Program-made: the position numbers and the translations under genes
Shown here: in pieces, positions 7,768 through 17,007 of the stretch
Numbering within the stretch: position 1 is the first letter of the stretch
How the letters are laid out: every line of letters starts with the position of its first letter
Assembly: GCF_030519355.1 (NCBI RefSeq)
Contig: NZ_JAUMKC010000012.1
Location: 1-64,000, forward strand
Source: Mucilaginibacter sp. L3T2-6
GTDB lineage: Bacteria > Bacteroidota > Bacteroidia > Sphingobacteriales > Sphingobacteriaceae
Reading direction: 5' to 3'
Length of the DNA: 64,000 nt
Notes under the pieces: model-generated
Database searches by the model: none
What the model was told of the DNA's origin: nothing
What the model saw: the letters and a program-made list of their open reading frames with translations, nothing else

Positions 7768-7863
7768 CAAAATTAATCAAACGATTGATTGATAATATCA
7801 TCAATTTGTCAGTTTTTGGTAATTAGCTGATATTCAGCCATAAAAAATTAATCAATCGATTAA
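7768..7863 (-). promoter_or_regulatory. tetR-operon promoter with two TetR-type operators
   Basis: TAATTTTG (minus strand, 7768-7775) is a good -7 box 15 bp before the tetR start. AATCAA-ACGA-TTGATT (7775-7790) touches it. A related site TTAATC-AATC-GATTAA lies at 7848-7863, and both contain TTAATCAAnCGATT. The 6-4-6 symmetry suits a TetR dimer; 73 bp between centres is about seven helical turns, so cooperative binding is possible. Confidence 0.65.
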
Positions 7864-8198
7864 CAACCGGAGGGTAATTATTGTTTCAAGGAAATAGTTA
7901 AATAGACCATTAAGCTACGTGGTCCATTCCGGGGCCCGGCTTTTAATCCCAGTATCGATTATTGCTGTAAATACCCAGGGCAATTTTCAGCCGGATAGAG
8001 GCAAGGAAACAAGATGGCCGGCTTTGGATGCTCTGTACTCCGTTAAGGGTTTACTTTACTTTAACCGGACACGAATCAGCAAATATCGGTGGCGGCTGGA
8101 TTTACTCTTGTTTTTGATGCCATTTTCATTTGGGTTAATCTCTGGTATGTCTGCAAGATTGCCGGGAATAGCAGCATGCGTGCGGTCGCTACCACTAT
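7864..8198. other. Intergenic, no gene recognised
   Basis: About 335 bp between the upper operator and the 3' end of the MG2/TonB-plug gene. Plus-strand frames here (for example 7919-8296) run antisense into the next gene and resemble no family. No clear terminator was found for the neighbouring gene. Confidence 0.5.
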
Positions 8199-11100
8199 CT
8201 ATTCTACCTTATATCTCAATATTTGTCTTCCCAGATTTCCATCTGCATCAATACCCTCAATCACCACCCGGTAAGTGCCTTTGCCATCCGCATTAAAATA
8301 GCTGAAAGATGCTTTGCCATTTTTATCGGTGATGATATTCGGGTTCCAGTAAATGGTGCTGCGCAAATCTGCCATTTTTTGATTGGTGTGCGGGTTATCA
8401 TATTGTGGCGAGTAAAACTCGCGGGCTTTGTAAAATCCGTTTCCGCGATAAACAATTACCCCGGGAGCATCTTTGTAATAGTTGTTGATTGGCTTTGCAC
8501 GTTTAGTGGTAACGATAATGAGACCGGCTGCTCCCTGGTTTCCGTAAATCGCTCCGTAATTTGGGCCCAGTAATATCTCTATACTTTCAGTGTCGTTAAC
8601 TTCAACGTCATCCAGTGGGCCCCGCCTGATGCCGCCTGGAAGGACATATTCAGAATTAAGCATCGGCGTGCCATCAACAACTACAACCATGGGCTTAGGG
8701 ATAATACTCCTATTGGAAGTGGCCATGTGGGTAATTGGATCAAAACTTAGGCCGGTCGCTTTGGCCCTCAATGCATCCCACAAAGTTGTATAACCGGAGG
8801 TTTCGTGCCAATCAGATGTAATTATCTGGTCGGCATTGCCTTTGCCGTTCAGGTTTTGCGAATATTCAAGTGGGGTGATCTTTTTATCCCTTATTGTCAC
8901 TTCCTTTAGCATTCGGGCATGCTCATTTATGCCATACTTTAATTGTTCTGTACGTTGCTGTTTGCTGTTTAAAACATAGAATGCTAATGCAGACTCGCTG
9001 ATGTTTTTGCGCGGTGAAGGAGCTGCCTGTATGATTGCTGCGGAGATCTGCTTATCGGGCACAATATCCAGATCTTTGTCCCCTTTTGGGCTCCTTGCCT
9101 GAATAACAAACCGGGCATTGCCGCTAAAGTCAAGGTTATCGAAAATAAACTTGCCTTCAGCATCGGCAACCGTATCAAGCAATAAGGCCGCCCGTACCCC
9201 TTTGCCGAATAGTCTTACCCTCGCGCGGGGTACAGGCTTATTATCCTTCTTTACAACCCCGCTTATAGCCAGCGTTTTTTCGGGCCGGTATCCTTCTGCA
9301 GCATAGATATTATTTAATACCGCTTTCCATTTAAAACTCCTGTAACCATGCGTAAGCATTACCAGGTCGAGCTCTTCTTCGGCTTTCTCATCATTTCGGG
9401 TAAAATAATACTCCGGCTGTTCAACATAACCGCGTAGTTCAGCAGTAAGCAACATGCTGCTCATTATAGTTGGTTCACCAAAATCATCTGCGTAAACTTT
9501 ACCCTCGTCTATCACAGCTACAGAGTAATTCCCCGGAGCAGCCCCATCTTTGTCGTCGGCCTCTAATTGTAACTTAACTTTTTGACGCGATGAATAAATG
9601 TTTTTCGCCGTTAGCTTAAGCCGGGCGCTGTCATTCCGGTTAATGAATGCAAGCCGTTCATTCAGCGGTTCACCGTCAGCCGTAAACAGCGTAAATTGGA
9701 CAATGCCCCGGGGAAAACGATTTTTTGGGATTACAGTTGAAAAAAAACGGCTTGCCCCCCCGGTTTCAGCAGTATAATAAACCACTCCTCCAGACTGGGC
9801 TATCAGGTTGAGCTTATTCACTTGCGCGCCTGCAGGCGCCGCAATCCGCAACCTTATGCTATCTGGGCCGGCAGCGTTCACGGTTAAGGTATATCCCTCA
9901 TTAACTGCTGGCGGCAAAAGCATTGTATGCACTGTGCCATCCGCAAAAGTTATATTGGCCGAATAATGCCTGCCTGCTCCGGGAACAAAAGCAAAAACCC
10001 CCATACCTAAATGGATTGATTCAAACGTGCAAACCTCGTTCCCGGCATCATCACTAACTGTTCCTTTCACATCAGTACCCAGACCGTCGGGCGAAACTGC
10101 CCTAAATGCTATTTTGGAATAATTGCCCGTCACCAATGTGCCGCCCTCGGGCATAAATTGAACGTCGTATGCTTTGGGTGTATGTTTTTTTGTGACAGAA
10201 GATGCGCTTTCGGGGATTGCGGGCTTTTCAATTTTACCAACGGGAATTTCCTTTTCAAATAAAGAGTTTTCACCTTCGTTAAGCATCCAGTTAGTATAGG
10301 CCTGTATCCGGTAAATTCCGCCTTTCAGCGTATCCGGCAGGTTAAAATCACCCCAGGCAAGGCCGTTGTTAAGCTTTAGCTTAATTGTTCTCTCCGGGTT
10401 ACCGTCCGGGCCGATTAAATCTACATTAAGGACGCCGCTTAACCCGGACAGTCGCCTGCCATTACCTCCTCCTGTTACATATGCCTTAAAATAAATAGTG
10501 TCGTTAACCGCATAATAAGGTTTATCCGTTTGCAGGTAAACCTTTTCGGCCTTAATGCTGTCTTCGTATTTCTTTAACTTATTGGCAACTTCTTTTATTT
10601 TCGAGTTTGCGTAAATCTTTTTAATCCCATCTTTCTGGTAATCTACGGGCAGCAGGTTTGCTATGCCCATGCGGGCCCAGGCGCCGTCGTAAGTTATACA
10701 TTGCGGATTTAGCAAGGCGCCGTTGCTATCAAAAAGGGCCGGGATTTTTGTAAAGCCAACAAGGGTATTACCCGCATCTTGTAAACGGGTATAACTACCT
10801 GTGGCAAAATGATGGTATTTATTATAAGTAATATACAGCCGGTCGTTATTATTTAAAAGCTCGTACATACCATCCCTGTCGGGGCCTGTAGCCACCGGTG
10901 GCGCCTGTTTTTGCTGCATGTATGTTTTTTTATCGACATAAATAACGGTATCGGGCTGGTTATCCTCTTGCAATGGTAAACGCAAAACCCTGAAACCCTC
11001 TTCAAAAGTGGTATTACTTGCCGCTGCCCTTAAAAACTGCATCCGCGAACCTTCATAAGCCGCCAGGCGGTTCTTTGTCCATTTCTTTTCCTGCGCAGCA

Positions 11101-11747
11101 GTACCGCTCAGTTTTTCAAACAAAACGTATCCATGGTAGCTAAACGAGGTTATGTCAAAAATGGAATTATCAAGGGTGAAATCCTTTAGCAGGTATTTTA
11201 TTTTATAACCGAGCGCCTTATTTTCAATTTCAATAAAGTCTGATGAAGAAGCTGTAAGCAGGCCTTTCTGCTCATCATAATTTAGTTGCAATACCCCGGA
11301 GTTTAATACTTTACACTCTTTGGCCTGGTCTGTGGGGCCTAAAAACGCCGCCAAAAACTTATCATAAGCCTTACGCCAGTGGCCGTCGGTTCGTGTAGCA
11401 GCTACCGTAACCGCTTTCAATGAAAGTGTTTTAGGAAACAGCATAATCACCTGAAGGTCTAAATCCTGGCCACTTATTACAACCGGTGTCTCAAGTTTTT
11501 CGAAGCCGAGCAGTGATATGATGAGATTGTATTTGCCGGCAGGTACGTTTTTAAGGGTGAACGTCCCGTCGTCCGCTGTTGTTGTACCAATTGTACTGTT
11601 ACTTAAAAATACACTTGCATGGGAAGCAGGTTTAGTGTCGGCCTGGTTAATTACTTTACCTGTTATGGTGGATTGTGCGGATAAAGCCGCAGGCAGAATA
11701 AAGAACAGCCCCCAAAACAGCAATATCAGTGTTTTATTCAAGTGCAT
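8199..11747 (-). CDS. Giant secreted protein: carboxypeptidase-like domain, MG2 domain and TonB-plug domain
   Basis: An 1182-residue envelope protein. It has a signal peptide ending ALSAQ, a CarboxypepD_reg-like beta-sandwich (about 25-110), a long unassigned segment, an alpha-2-macroglobulin-type MG2 segment (EKVYLQTDKPYYAVNDTIYF, near 400), and a block around MPEGGTLVTGNYSK. A second carboxypeptidase-like domain (ISGVVKKDNKPVPRARVRLF) and a TonB-receptor plug (about 990-1090, VVVVDGTPMLNSEYVLPGG) follow. There is no 22-strand barrel, so it is not a classical receptor. A paralog lies at 39789-42539, with the same order and the same C-terminal block. Function is unknown. The ATG at 11747 gives the signal peptide; a TTG at 11768 does not. 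Confidence 0.8.
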   Translation of the reverse strand: MHLNKTLILLFWGLFFILPAALSAQSTITGKVINQADTKPASHASVFLSNSTIGTTTADDGTFTLKNVPAGKYNLIISLLGFEKLETPVVISGQDLDLQVIMLFPKTLSLKAVTVAATRTDGHWRKAYDKFLAAFLGPTDQAKECKVLNSGVLQLNYDEQKGLLTASSSDFIEIENKALGYKIKYLLKDFTLDNSIFDITSFSYHGYVLFEKLSGTAAQEKKWTKNRLAAYEGSRMQFLRAAASNTTFEEGFRVLRLPLQEDNQPDTVIYVDKKTYMQQKQAPPVATGPDRDGMYELLNNNDRLYITYNKYHHFATGSYTRLQDAGNTLVGFTKIPALFDSNGALLNPQCITYDGAWARMGIANLLPVDYQKDGIKKIYANSKIKEVANKLKKYEDSIKAEKVYLQTDKPYYAVNDTIYFKAYVTGGGNGRRLSGLSGVLNVDLIGPDGNPERTIKLKLNNGLAWGDFNLPDTLKGGIYRIQAYTNWMLNEGENSLFEKEIPVGKIEKPAIPESASSVTKKHTPKAYDVQFMPEGGTLVTGNYSKIAFRAVSPDGLGTDVKGTVSDDAGNEVCTFESIHLGMGVFAFVPGAGRHYSANITFADGTVHTMLLPPAVNEGYTLTVNAAGPDSIRLRIAAPAGAQVNKLNLIAQSGGVVYYTAETGGASRFFSTVIPKNRFPRGIVQFTLFTADGEPLNERLAFINRNDSARLKLTAKNIYSSRQKVKLQLEADDKDGAAPGNYSVAVIDEGKVYADDFGEPTIMSSMLLTAELRGYVEQPEYYFTRNDEKAEEELDLVMLTHGYRSFKWKAVLNNIYAAEGYRPEKTLAISGVVKKDNKPVPRARVRLFGKGVRAALLLDTVADAEGKFIFDNLDFSGNARFVIQARSPKGDKDLDIVPDKQISAAIIQAAPSPRKNISESALAFYVLNSKQQRTEQLKYGINEHARMLKEVTIRDKKITPLEYSQNLNGKGNADQIITSDWHETSGYTTLWDALRAKATGLSFDPITHMATSNRSIIPKPMVVVVDGTPMLNSEYVLPGGIRRGPLDDVEVNDTESIEILLGPNYGAIYGNQGAAGLIIVTTKRAKPINNYYKDAPGVIVYRGNGFYKAREFYSPQYDNPHTNQKMADLRSTIYWNPNIITDKNGKASFSYFNADGKGTYRVVIEGIDADGNLGRQILRYKVE

Positions 11748-11969
11748 AAGGCAACCGCGGTTAGTCAATAGCTGTTTATTCAGACTTTGATTTTAGTTTA
11801 TCCCTGCTTATATCTGTAACATTCAGTGCACCGGCCGCGCACGAAGAAATGATAAGTTTTACGCTAAGGTTTTCATTAAACTAAAGCTATGCAATCTGCC
11901 TGATTAAAACAACTATTTATTTAGTTTTTATTTTGCAGCGATATGTTACCGGCAGTTATTAATCGCTGG

Positions 11970-13274
11970 CTAACTATATACAGGCTCCCCCAGCAACCGC
12001 CCGCAAAGTTGCACTGCGCTGGTAAACGCATCTTCATGAAAGCCGTATTTAAAATAGCTGCCGCAAAAATATACCGGCCCGTTTTGGTTTAATTTATGCA
12101 ACTCTGCCTGGGCTTTTATGGCGGGAATATCAAAAAGCGGATGTTCGTAATCCAGCTCTTTAATTATTTTTTTAGGGTCGAAGCCCTCATGCGGATTTAT
12201 CGATACAAAATAATCTTTGTTGTTTGATACCCCCTGCAGCTTGTTCATCCAGTAGATGGTGGTGGGCGTAAGTTTGCCGTTCTGCATTTTTATACTATAA
12301 TTCCAGCTGCTCCAGGCTAATTTGGCTGCTGGCATAATGCTGCTGTCGGTATGCAACACAGCCTTGTTGTATTGATATTTAAAATTCGATAAAAGGCGTT
12401 GTTCATCATTCGTCGGTTGTTCAAGCATAGCCAAGGCCTGATCGCCATGTGCAGCAATAATTACCCGGTCAAAACTTTCAGCGGAACCATCAGAAGCATG
12501 AACCGTAACGGTTCCATCAGCATTGCGGCTAACTTTTACAGCCTTGCGGTTAACCAGAATATTATCCTTAAACGGCTGTATTAATATTTCGCGATAGGCC
12601 TGGCTGCCATTTTCCAATGTATACCATTGATGCTGGGTATCCAGCCCGAGAAAACCGTGGTTCAGGAAAAAGCGGATTAACGTTACTGCCGGAAAATCCA
12701 ACATCTGCTCCATGGGTGTTGACCAAACCGCGGAACTCATCGGAACCAGGTATTTCCATAACATTTCCTCGCCGTACTTAAATTCACGGATGTATTGCCC
12801 GATAGAATAATCAGCATACCTGGGATCGTTCAGTATTTTCACGCTTTCTTTATTAAAGCGGGCAATCTGGCTCAGCATCCTGATGTATTTCAGGTTGAAA
12901 ATATTCTTCCGCTGCGCAAACAGGTGGTTAATGCTGCTGCCGCTGTACTCCAGCCCGCTTGGCAAATGCTGCACGCTGAACGACATATCAGTTTTCTTAA
13001 CAGGAGCCTTTATCTCATCGAACAGTCGGCACAAATTAGGGTAGGTTTTATAGTTAAAAACCATAAAGCCGGTATCGATGTAAACGGGCTTCCCGTCTTC
13101 ATCAACGGTAACCGTATTGGTGTGACCGCCAACATAGTTGTTTTGCTCATAGACAGAAAGGGCAGTATGCTGGTGTAAAAAGTGCGCGCAACCCATGCCG
13201 GCAATGCCGGTACCGATAATGGCAGTGCGGCCTGCTAAATCTCTAAAACGGGAGTTTATTCCTGGATGATTCAT
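11970..13274 (-). CDS. FAD-dependent oxidoreductase of the lipid-modification operon
   Basis: A 434-residue amine-oxidase-like flavoprotein. The N-terminal dinucleotide-binding motif TAIIGTGIAGMGCAHFL is followed by YVGGHTNTVTVDEDGKPVYIDTG, characteristic of the group annotated as NAD(P)/FAD-binding protein beside CFAS-type methyltransferases. The C-terminal VYFCGSYFKYGFHEDAFTSA is the second FAD contact seen in these proteins. Family relatives act on unsaturated or methylated fatty acyl chains as desaturases or reductases, so a role in lipid tailoring is inferred. Last gene of the five-gene operon; its ATG overlaps the hydrolase gene by 32 bp. Confidence 0.85.
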   Translation of the reverse strand: MNHPGINSRFRDLAGRTAIIGTGIAGMGCAHFLHQHTALSVYEQNNYVGGHTNTVTVDEDGKPVYIDTGFMVFNYKTYPNLCRLFDEIKAPVKKTDMSFSVQHLPSGLEYSGSSINHLFAQRKNIFNLKYIRMLSQIARFNKESVKILNDPRYADYSIGQYIREFKYGEEMLWKYLVPMSSAVWSTPMEQMLDFPAVTLIRFFLNHGFLGLDTQHQWYTLENGSQAYREILIQPFKDNILVNRKAVKVSRNADGTVTVHASDGSAESFDRVIIAAHGDQALAMLEQPTNDEQRLLSNFKYQYNKAVLHTDSSIMPAAKLAWSSWNYSIKMQNGKLTPTTIYWMNKLQGVSNNKDYFVSINPHEGFDPKKIIKELDYEHPLFDIPAIKAQAELHKLNQNGPVYFCGSYFKYGFHEDAFTSAVQLCGRLLGEPVYS

Positions 13275-14445
13275 TTGTTAGTTCTGTCTTTGCTGTTTTT
13301 CCTGTATCAATCAGCGAGGCTGTGGGCGCCTTATTTATGATTCCCTTCAAAAAGGTTTCTACCGCATAGGTCGATAACTGACCGCCGGGGCCATTTAAGT
13401 TATAATCAAAGCCATGTGTAGCCCAGGGCAATTTAAGCCAGTAATGTTTAATACCGTTTTGTGCTAATTTCAAATTCAAACGGCGGCTATGTTCAGGCGA
13501 CACCAGCACATCGTTTTCGCCATGAATAATAAGCGTTGGCGGCGAATACCGGTTTACAAATTCCAGCGGCGAACAGGCCGAATACTTGTGCGGCGCCTGC
13601 TTGTACGTTCCGCCAATGTATTGCTCCATTACCTTGCGCGAGTTCATTATCCAGGGGTTGGAGGGAATAGAATATCCCCATACCATATCTGCCGGACCGT
13701 AAAAATCTACAACAGCTTTAATGCCTGGATCATTAAGGGTATAGGCGGCCAGCAAAGCTACCTGTGCACCGGCAGACCGGCCTAACAATATAAATTCGCC
13801 GGTATCTATGTGCAGTTCTTCGGCATGAGCGCGGCAATAGTCTATTGAGGCCTGGACGTCTTCAACCGGCGCCGGTGTTTGCCATTTAGGCGCCAGGCGG
13901 TAGTTTATGGACGCCACGTTATACCCTTTGGCAGCAAGATAGCTGTTTAGTTCCGGCAGTTGCCGGCTATCACCGCCAGCCCACGAACCACCATGGATCA
14001 TGATAACGCAAGGCTTTTTGCCTGGCAATTGCGACGGGTAATAATCTATCGTCAGCGCAGTGTCCTTATAATTTACATAAGTAATGGTTTTGTAGGCAAC
14101 GCTTTTCACACCTTTAAACATTCCAAAGAAACTGAAAGGCGTTTCAGCAACAGGCTGTATATTCAACGCTTTGCCCATACCAGCCTTTATATCTTTAGCT
14201 ACCCGATAAGCCCTTACCACGGGCGATAAAAAAATCATCAGCGTTACGAACCCTAAAATACTCCCGGCTATTTGCCATTTCGGCATCCAATAGCCAAGGG
14301 CCAATGCAACTATAGTTAAAATAGCAAACAGCCATGGAAACTCTGTTGTGCCGATCGCCAACAGCCATAAGTGATACTCCGGCGCCCTGAAAATACTTAG
14401 CAGCGAAATGAGGAACAGGATGAGAATAAGAAAAAAACGAATCAT
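13243..14445 (-). CDS. Membrane-anchored alpha/beta hydrolase (HSL/carboxylesterase type)
   Basis: A 400-residue protein with three N-terminal transmembrane helices (about 2-90) and then an alpha/beta-hydrolase domain. Oxyanion motif HGGSWAGGD, nucleophile motif GRSAGAQ, acid GENDVLV and catalytic His in ATHGFDYN form a complete catalytic set of the hormone-sensitive-lipase/carboxylesterase class. It sits between the methyltransferase and FAD genes with a 32-bp overlap to the latter. In many comparable operons of other bacteria this place is taken by a DUF1365 gene, which I do not see here. A lipid or acyl ester substrate is inferred from context. Confidence 0.82.
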   Translation of the reverse strand: MIRFFLILILFLISLLSIFRAPEYHLWLLAIGTTEFPWLFAILTIVALALGYWMPKWQIAGSILGFVTLMIFLSPVVRAYRVAKDIKAGMGKALNIQPVAETPFSFFGMFKGVKSVAYKTITYVNYKDTALTIDYYPSQLPGKKPCVIMIHGGSWAGGDSRQLPELNSYLAAKGYNVASINYRLAPKWQTPAPVEDVQASIDYCRAHAEELHIDTGEFILLGRSAGAQVALLAAYTLNDPGIKAVVDFYGPADMVWGYSIPSNPWIMNSRKVMEQYIGGTYKQAPHKYSACSPLEFVNRYSPPTLIIHGENDVLVSPEHSRRLNLKLAQNGIKHYWLKLPWATHGFDYNLNGPGGQLSTYAVETFLKGIINKAPTASLIDTGKTAKTELTNESSRNKLPF

Positions 14446-14492
14446 TTATTGGTTTTTGGATGGCTGAATCATTAGGCACAAATATTGCATCT

Positions 14493-15524
14493 TTACGATG
14501 TTCTGTGGAATAAATAATGGCTTACTATCCATTCGTTGCCCCTGTTGTAATTCCACAATTCGGCGCAGGCCATGTAAAATATCCGCCAGTAACACCACCA
14601 TTTAAGGGCTTGGTCTTTGCCATAAGTTTGCTCAAACAGCGGTATAATTTCGGCCTTGTGATTATCCATGTTCTTCAGCCAGGCTTCCGCAGTTTTACCG
14701 TAATGGGTTCCGTTTACATGCCAATGCTTTTCTACCACAAGGTCATCGTTAAAATAAAATAGTAAGTCGTCGCTGGGCATTATTCCGCCCGTAAAAAAGT
14801 ACTTGCTCATCCAATCTGTTTCATCAATCACTTCAAACAGGTATGTATATTCCTTATGGGTGAATATATGAATGAACAATTTGCCATCCGGTTTCAGAAA
14901 GGATGCCACCTTGTTCATTAGCTTTTGATAATTGCGCATGTGCTCAAACATCTCTACCGATACCACACGGTCAAACTGCTCGCCGATAGTGAATGTGTTC
15001 ATGTCGGCGGTAATCACCGTCAGGTTTTTAATGCCTCTTGCTTGCGCTTCAGCATCGATAAATAGTTTCTGCGTTCTTGAATTAGAAACTACTTTAAACG
15101 TACTTTCCGGATATTTCACGGCCATGTACAGCGACAGCGAGCCCCACCCACAGCCCAACTCCAATACATGCTGGCCATTTTCAAGTTCCGCCCGGTTACA
15201 GGTAAGGTAAAGCATATCATCCTCGGCCTGGTCTAATGAACTTACGCCGGGCCTGAAATAGCAGGAGGAGTATTTTAAATTTTTACCAAGGCAATACTGG
15301 TAAAATTTGGTAGGGACTTCGTAATGCTGCTGGTTAGCATCGGCCGTATTGACAGCGATAGGCGATGTTTTTAATTGATCGATCAAACTCATCAGGTGCG
15401 CCTGTTGTGCTTCAACATTGCCTTTGTTTTCATAGCGGAGGCGCTGCTTTAATAATTTCCGTATCCCCTGTCTTAATAAAAAATCGGGAATTTTATTTTG
15501 TTCAATCAGTTTGTCGTACCACAT
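14493..15524 (-). CDS. CFAS-superfamily SAM methyltransferase, coclaurine N-methyltransferase-like branch
   Basis: A 343-residue class I SAM methyltransferase. The SAM site LELGCGWGSLSLYMA lies near residue 123, preceded by HYEVPTKFYQYCLGKNLKYS and followed by FDRVVSVEMFEHMRNY. It would be annotated as cyclopropane-fatty-acyl-phospholipid synthase. From memory of that family, however, KYFFTGGIMPSDDLL, HWHVNGTHYGKTAEAWL and the C-terminal WNYNRGNEWIVSHYLF match plant coclaurine N-methyltransferase-like enzymes rather than E. coli Cfa. Its neighbours (DUF1295, FAD oxidoreductase) point to acyl-chain methylation; an amine substrate cannot be excluded. Confidence 0.8.
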   Translation of the reverse strand: MWYDKLIEQNKIPDFLLRQGIRKLLKQRLRYENKGNVEAQQAHLMSLIDQLKTSPIAVNTADANQQHYEVPTKFYQYCLGKNLKYSSCYFRPGVSSLDQAEDDMLYLTCNRAELENGQHVLELGCGWGSLSLYMAVKYPESTFKVVSNSRTQKLFIDAEAQARGIKNLTVITADMNTFTIGEQFDRVVSVEMFEHMRNYQKLMNKVASFLKPDGKLFIHIFTHKEYTYLFEVIDETDWMSKYFFTGGIMPSDDLLFYFNDDLVVEKHWHVNGTHYGKTAEAWLKNMDNHKAEIIPLFEQTYGKDQALKWWCYWRIFYMACAELWNYNRGNEWIVSHYLFHRTS

Positions 15525-15682
15525 GTATAAAATTTGGCAACTGCCCGTGTTTTTGATTTTTTATGATTACGTTTTTTATTGATCTGAGGATTGCAAAGCA
15601 TAAAATTTAACATACATTAGAATGGCGGGCAACAATCAGGATAGTTAAATAAGGCATCTTTTTTAAGTTCTGACGCTTGATC

Positions 15683-16483
15683 TTAATTCCTGATTCTTTT
15701 TTTCACCCATGGCACAAAAACGCTAACCCTTTGCTGGTATTTTTTAAACTCCTCCGGCTTTGAGCGTAATGATTGCTGCTCGGTTGTGGGGATGCCTGTC
15801 ACCTTTAACAGCAGGTATAATATTATAGCCGGACTGATAATGCCAATATATCCGTATGGAGACCCCAATGCAAAAACGAAGTACGACATCCACATCAGCC
15901 ATTCGAAAAAATAGTTGGGATGGCGGGAATAGCCCCACAAACCTGTGTCGCACACTTTACCTTTATTTGCAGGGTTTTTCTTAAACGCAGCCAGCTGTGC
16001 ATCAGCAATCGCTTCGCATATTACACTTACGGCCCAAAGGGCTGCGCCTGCATATTCAAATGGTGAAAGCGCGGTTTCTTTATTCAGCGTGATGATAAAA
16101 AACGGCACGGCCAGCAGTACGTTCGACACCGCCTGCATCTGAAAAAAACCGAACATCTTTACTTCTGCGTTAGCTCCCCATTCTTTGCGGATGTGTGCAT
16201 ACCGCGGCTCTTCCTCATGCAGGTGTTTTAACACCCTTACTGCCAGGTGTGTGCCCAAACGGATGCCCGCAATAATCACCATGCCGCATATCAGCAGTTT
16301 CCGGGTTTCAAACCCCGGGGCCAGTAAGAGCAATATCAGGCCGATTACAGGGAAGTTGTATGACCAAAAAATATCTACCACTCCCGCGTTTTTTATTTTA
16401 TATGACCATAGCCACACCAATGCCATTATTAAACAACAGGCAACAAGGCAGTAAATTACCAGACTGTAAATCGAGCTATCCAT
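15683..16483 (-). CDS. DUF1295 / steroid 5-alpha-reductase-like membrane protein
   Basis: A 266-residue integral membrane protein with about seven hydrophobic segments. The C-terminal signature GLWGYSRHPNYFFEWLMW is the NAD(P)H-binding region shared with steroid 5-alpha reductases and isoprenylcysteine methyltransferases. DUF1295 genes commonly lie beside CFAS-type methyltransferases and FAD oxidoreductases, as here. A reductive step on a membrane lipid is inferred. It starts 1 bp after the stop of the upstream small gene, so the two are translationally linked; 158 bp separate it from the methyltransferase. Confidence 0.87.
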   Translation of the reverse strand: MDSSIYSLVIYCLVACCLIMALVWLWSYKIKNAGVVDIFWSYNFPVIGLILLLLAPGFETRKLLICGMVIIAGIRLGTHLAVRVLKHLHEEEPRYAHIRKEWGANAEVKMFGFFQMQAVSNVLLAVPFFIITLNKETALSPFEYAGAALWAVSVICEAIADAQLAAFKKNPANKGKVCDTGLWGYSRHPNYFFEWLMWMSYFVFALGSPYGYIGIISPAIILYLLLKVTGIPTTEQQSLRSKPEEFKKYQQRVSVFVPWVKKRIRN

Positions 16484-16484
16484 T

Positions 16485-16811
16485 TTATTTGCTAAAAAAT
16501 TCCCGCAATCCTTCGTTAGGCTTAAGCTTAAACAATTGTATCAGTATATAAGCGCAAGTGGCTATGCTGCCTAAAGCTACCAATAATACCAGCCATAAAA
16601 TAATCAACACAATGTTTTTCTCTTTGTAACATACCCATAAAAATATAGCGGTTACATTGGCGTAAAAATCCCACAAGGTGGCGCGCATCCAGGGTATCGA
16701 CCCTAAAAAATCCCATTCCTTAAAAAGATTACTGTGCAGGCTGGTATTAATTACCTGGTAGCACATCCAGCAAAACAGTATCGTAAAAAATATTTTGAGC
16801 CCGGTTATCAT
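16485..16811 (-). CDS. Small three-helix membrane protein, DUF1475-like
   Basis: A 108-residue protein with three hydrophobic segments (about 4-22, 45-62 and 67-93). The central ATLWDFYANVTAIFLWVCYK, followed by EKN, resembles DUF1475 proteins, an assignment from memory and only moderately certain. It is the first gene of the lipid operon and ends 1 bp before the DUF1295 start. Its product could be an accessory subunit of the DUF1295 protein. Confidence 0.6.
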   Translation of the reverse strand: MITGLKIFFTILFCWMCYQVINTSLHSNLFKEWDFLGSIPWMRATLWDFYANVTAIFLWVCYKEKNIVLIILWLVLLVALGSIATCAYILIQLFKLKPNEGLREFFSK

Positions 16812-16987
16812 ATTGCTGAATCTTGCTTGGCCTTGATAAAGTTGAATTTAAAGATAATGTTGTTGAAAATACGGCTTTAATGCTAAACTGGTTTTACCGA
16901 AGCCTTTGATATAGAAAATATTTTAATACAGATGCTTTTTATAACCTGCCTCCATATACCTGATGTAATCATTTATCGGTTCAGGCT

Positions 16988-16995
16988 TATATTTG
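16988..16995 (+). promoter_or_regulatory. Promoter -7 box of dinB
   Basis: TATATTTG matches TAnnTTTG exactly and lies 12 bp before the ATG at 17008. A TTG start at 16993 would fall inside this box, so the ATG is the true start and the leader is very short. Confidence 0.55.
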
Positions 16996-17007
16996 TATTG
17001 CAGCAAT

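Noticed and set aside
7753..7770. Earlier TTG start for the TetR-family gene
   Set aside because: The TTG is part of the TAATTTTG promoter box; the ATG at 7752 has a GGA-containing leader and fits the family.
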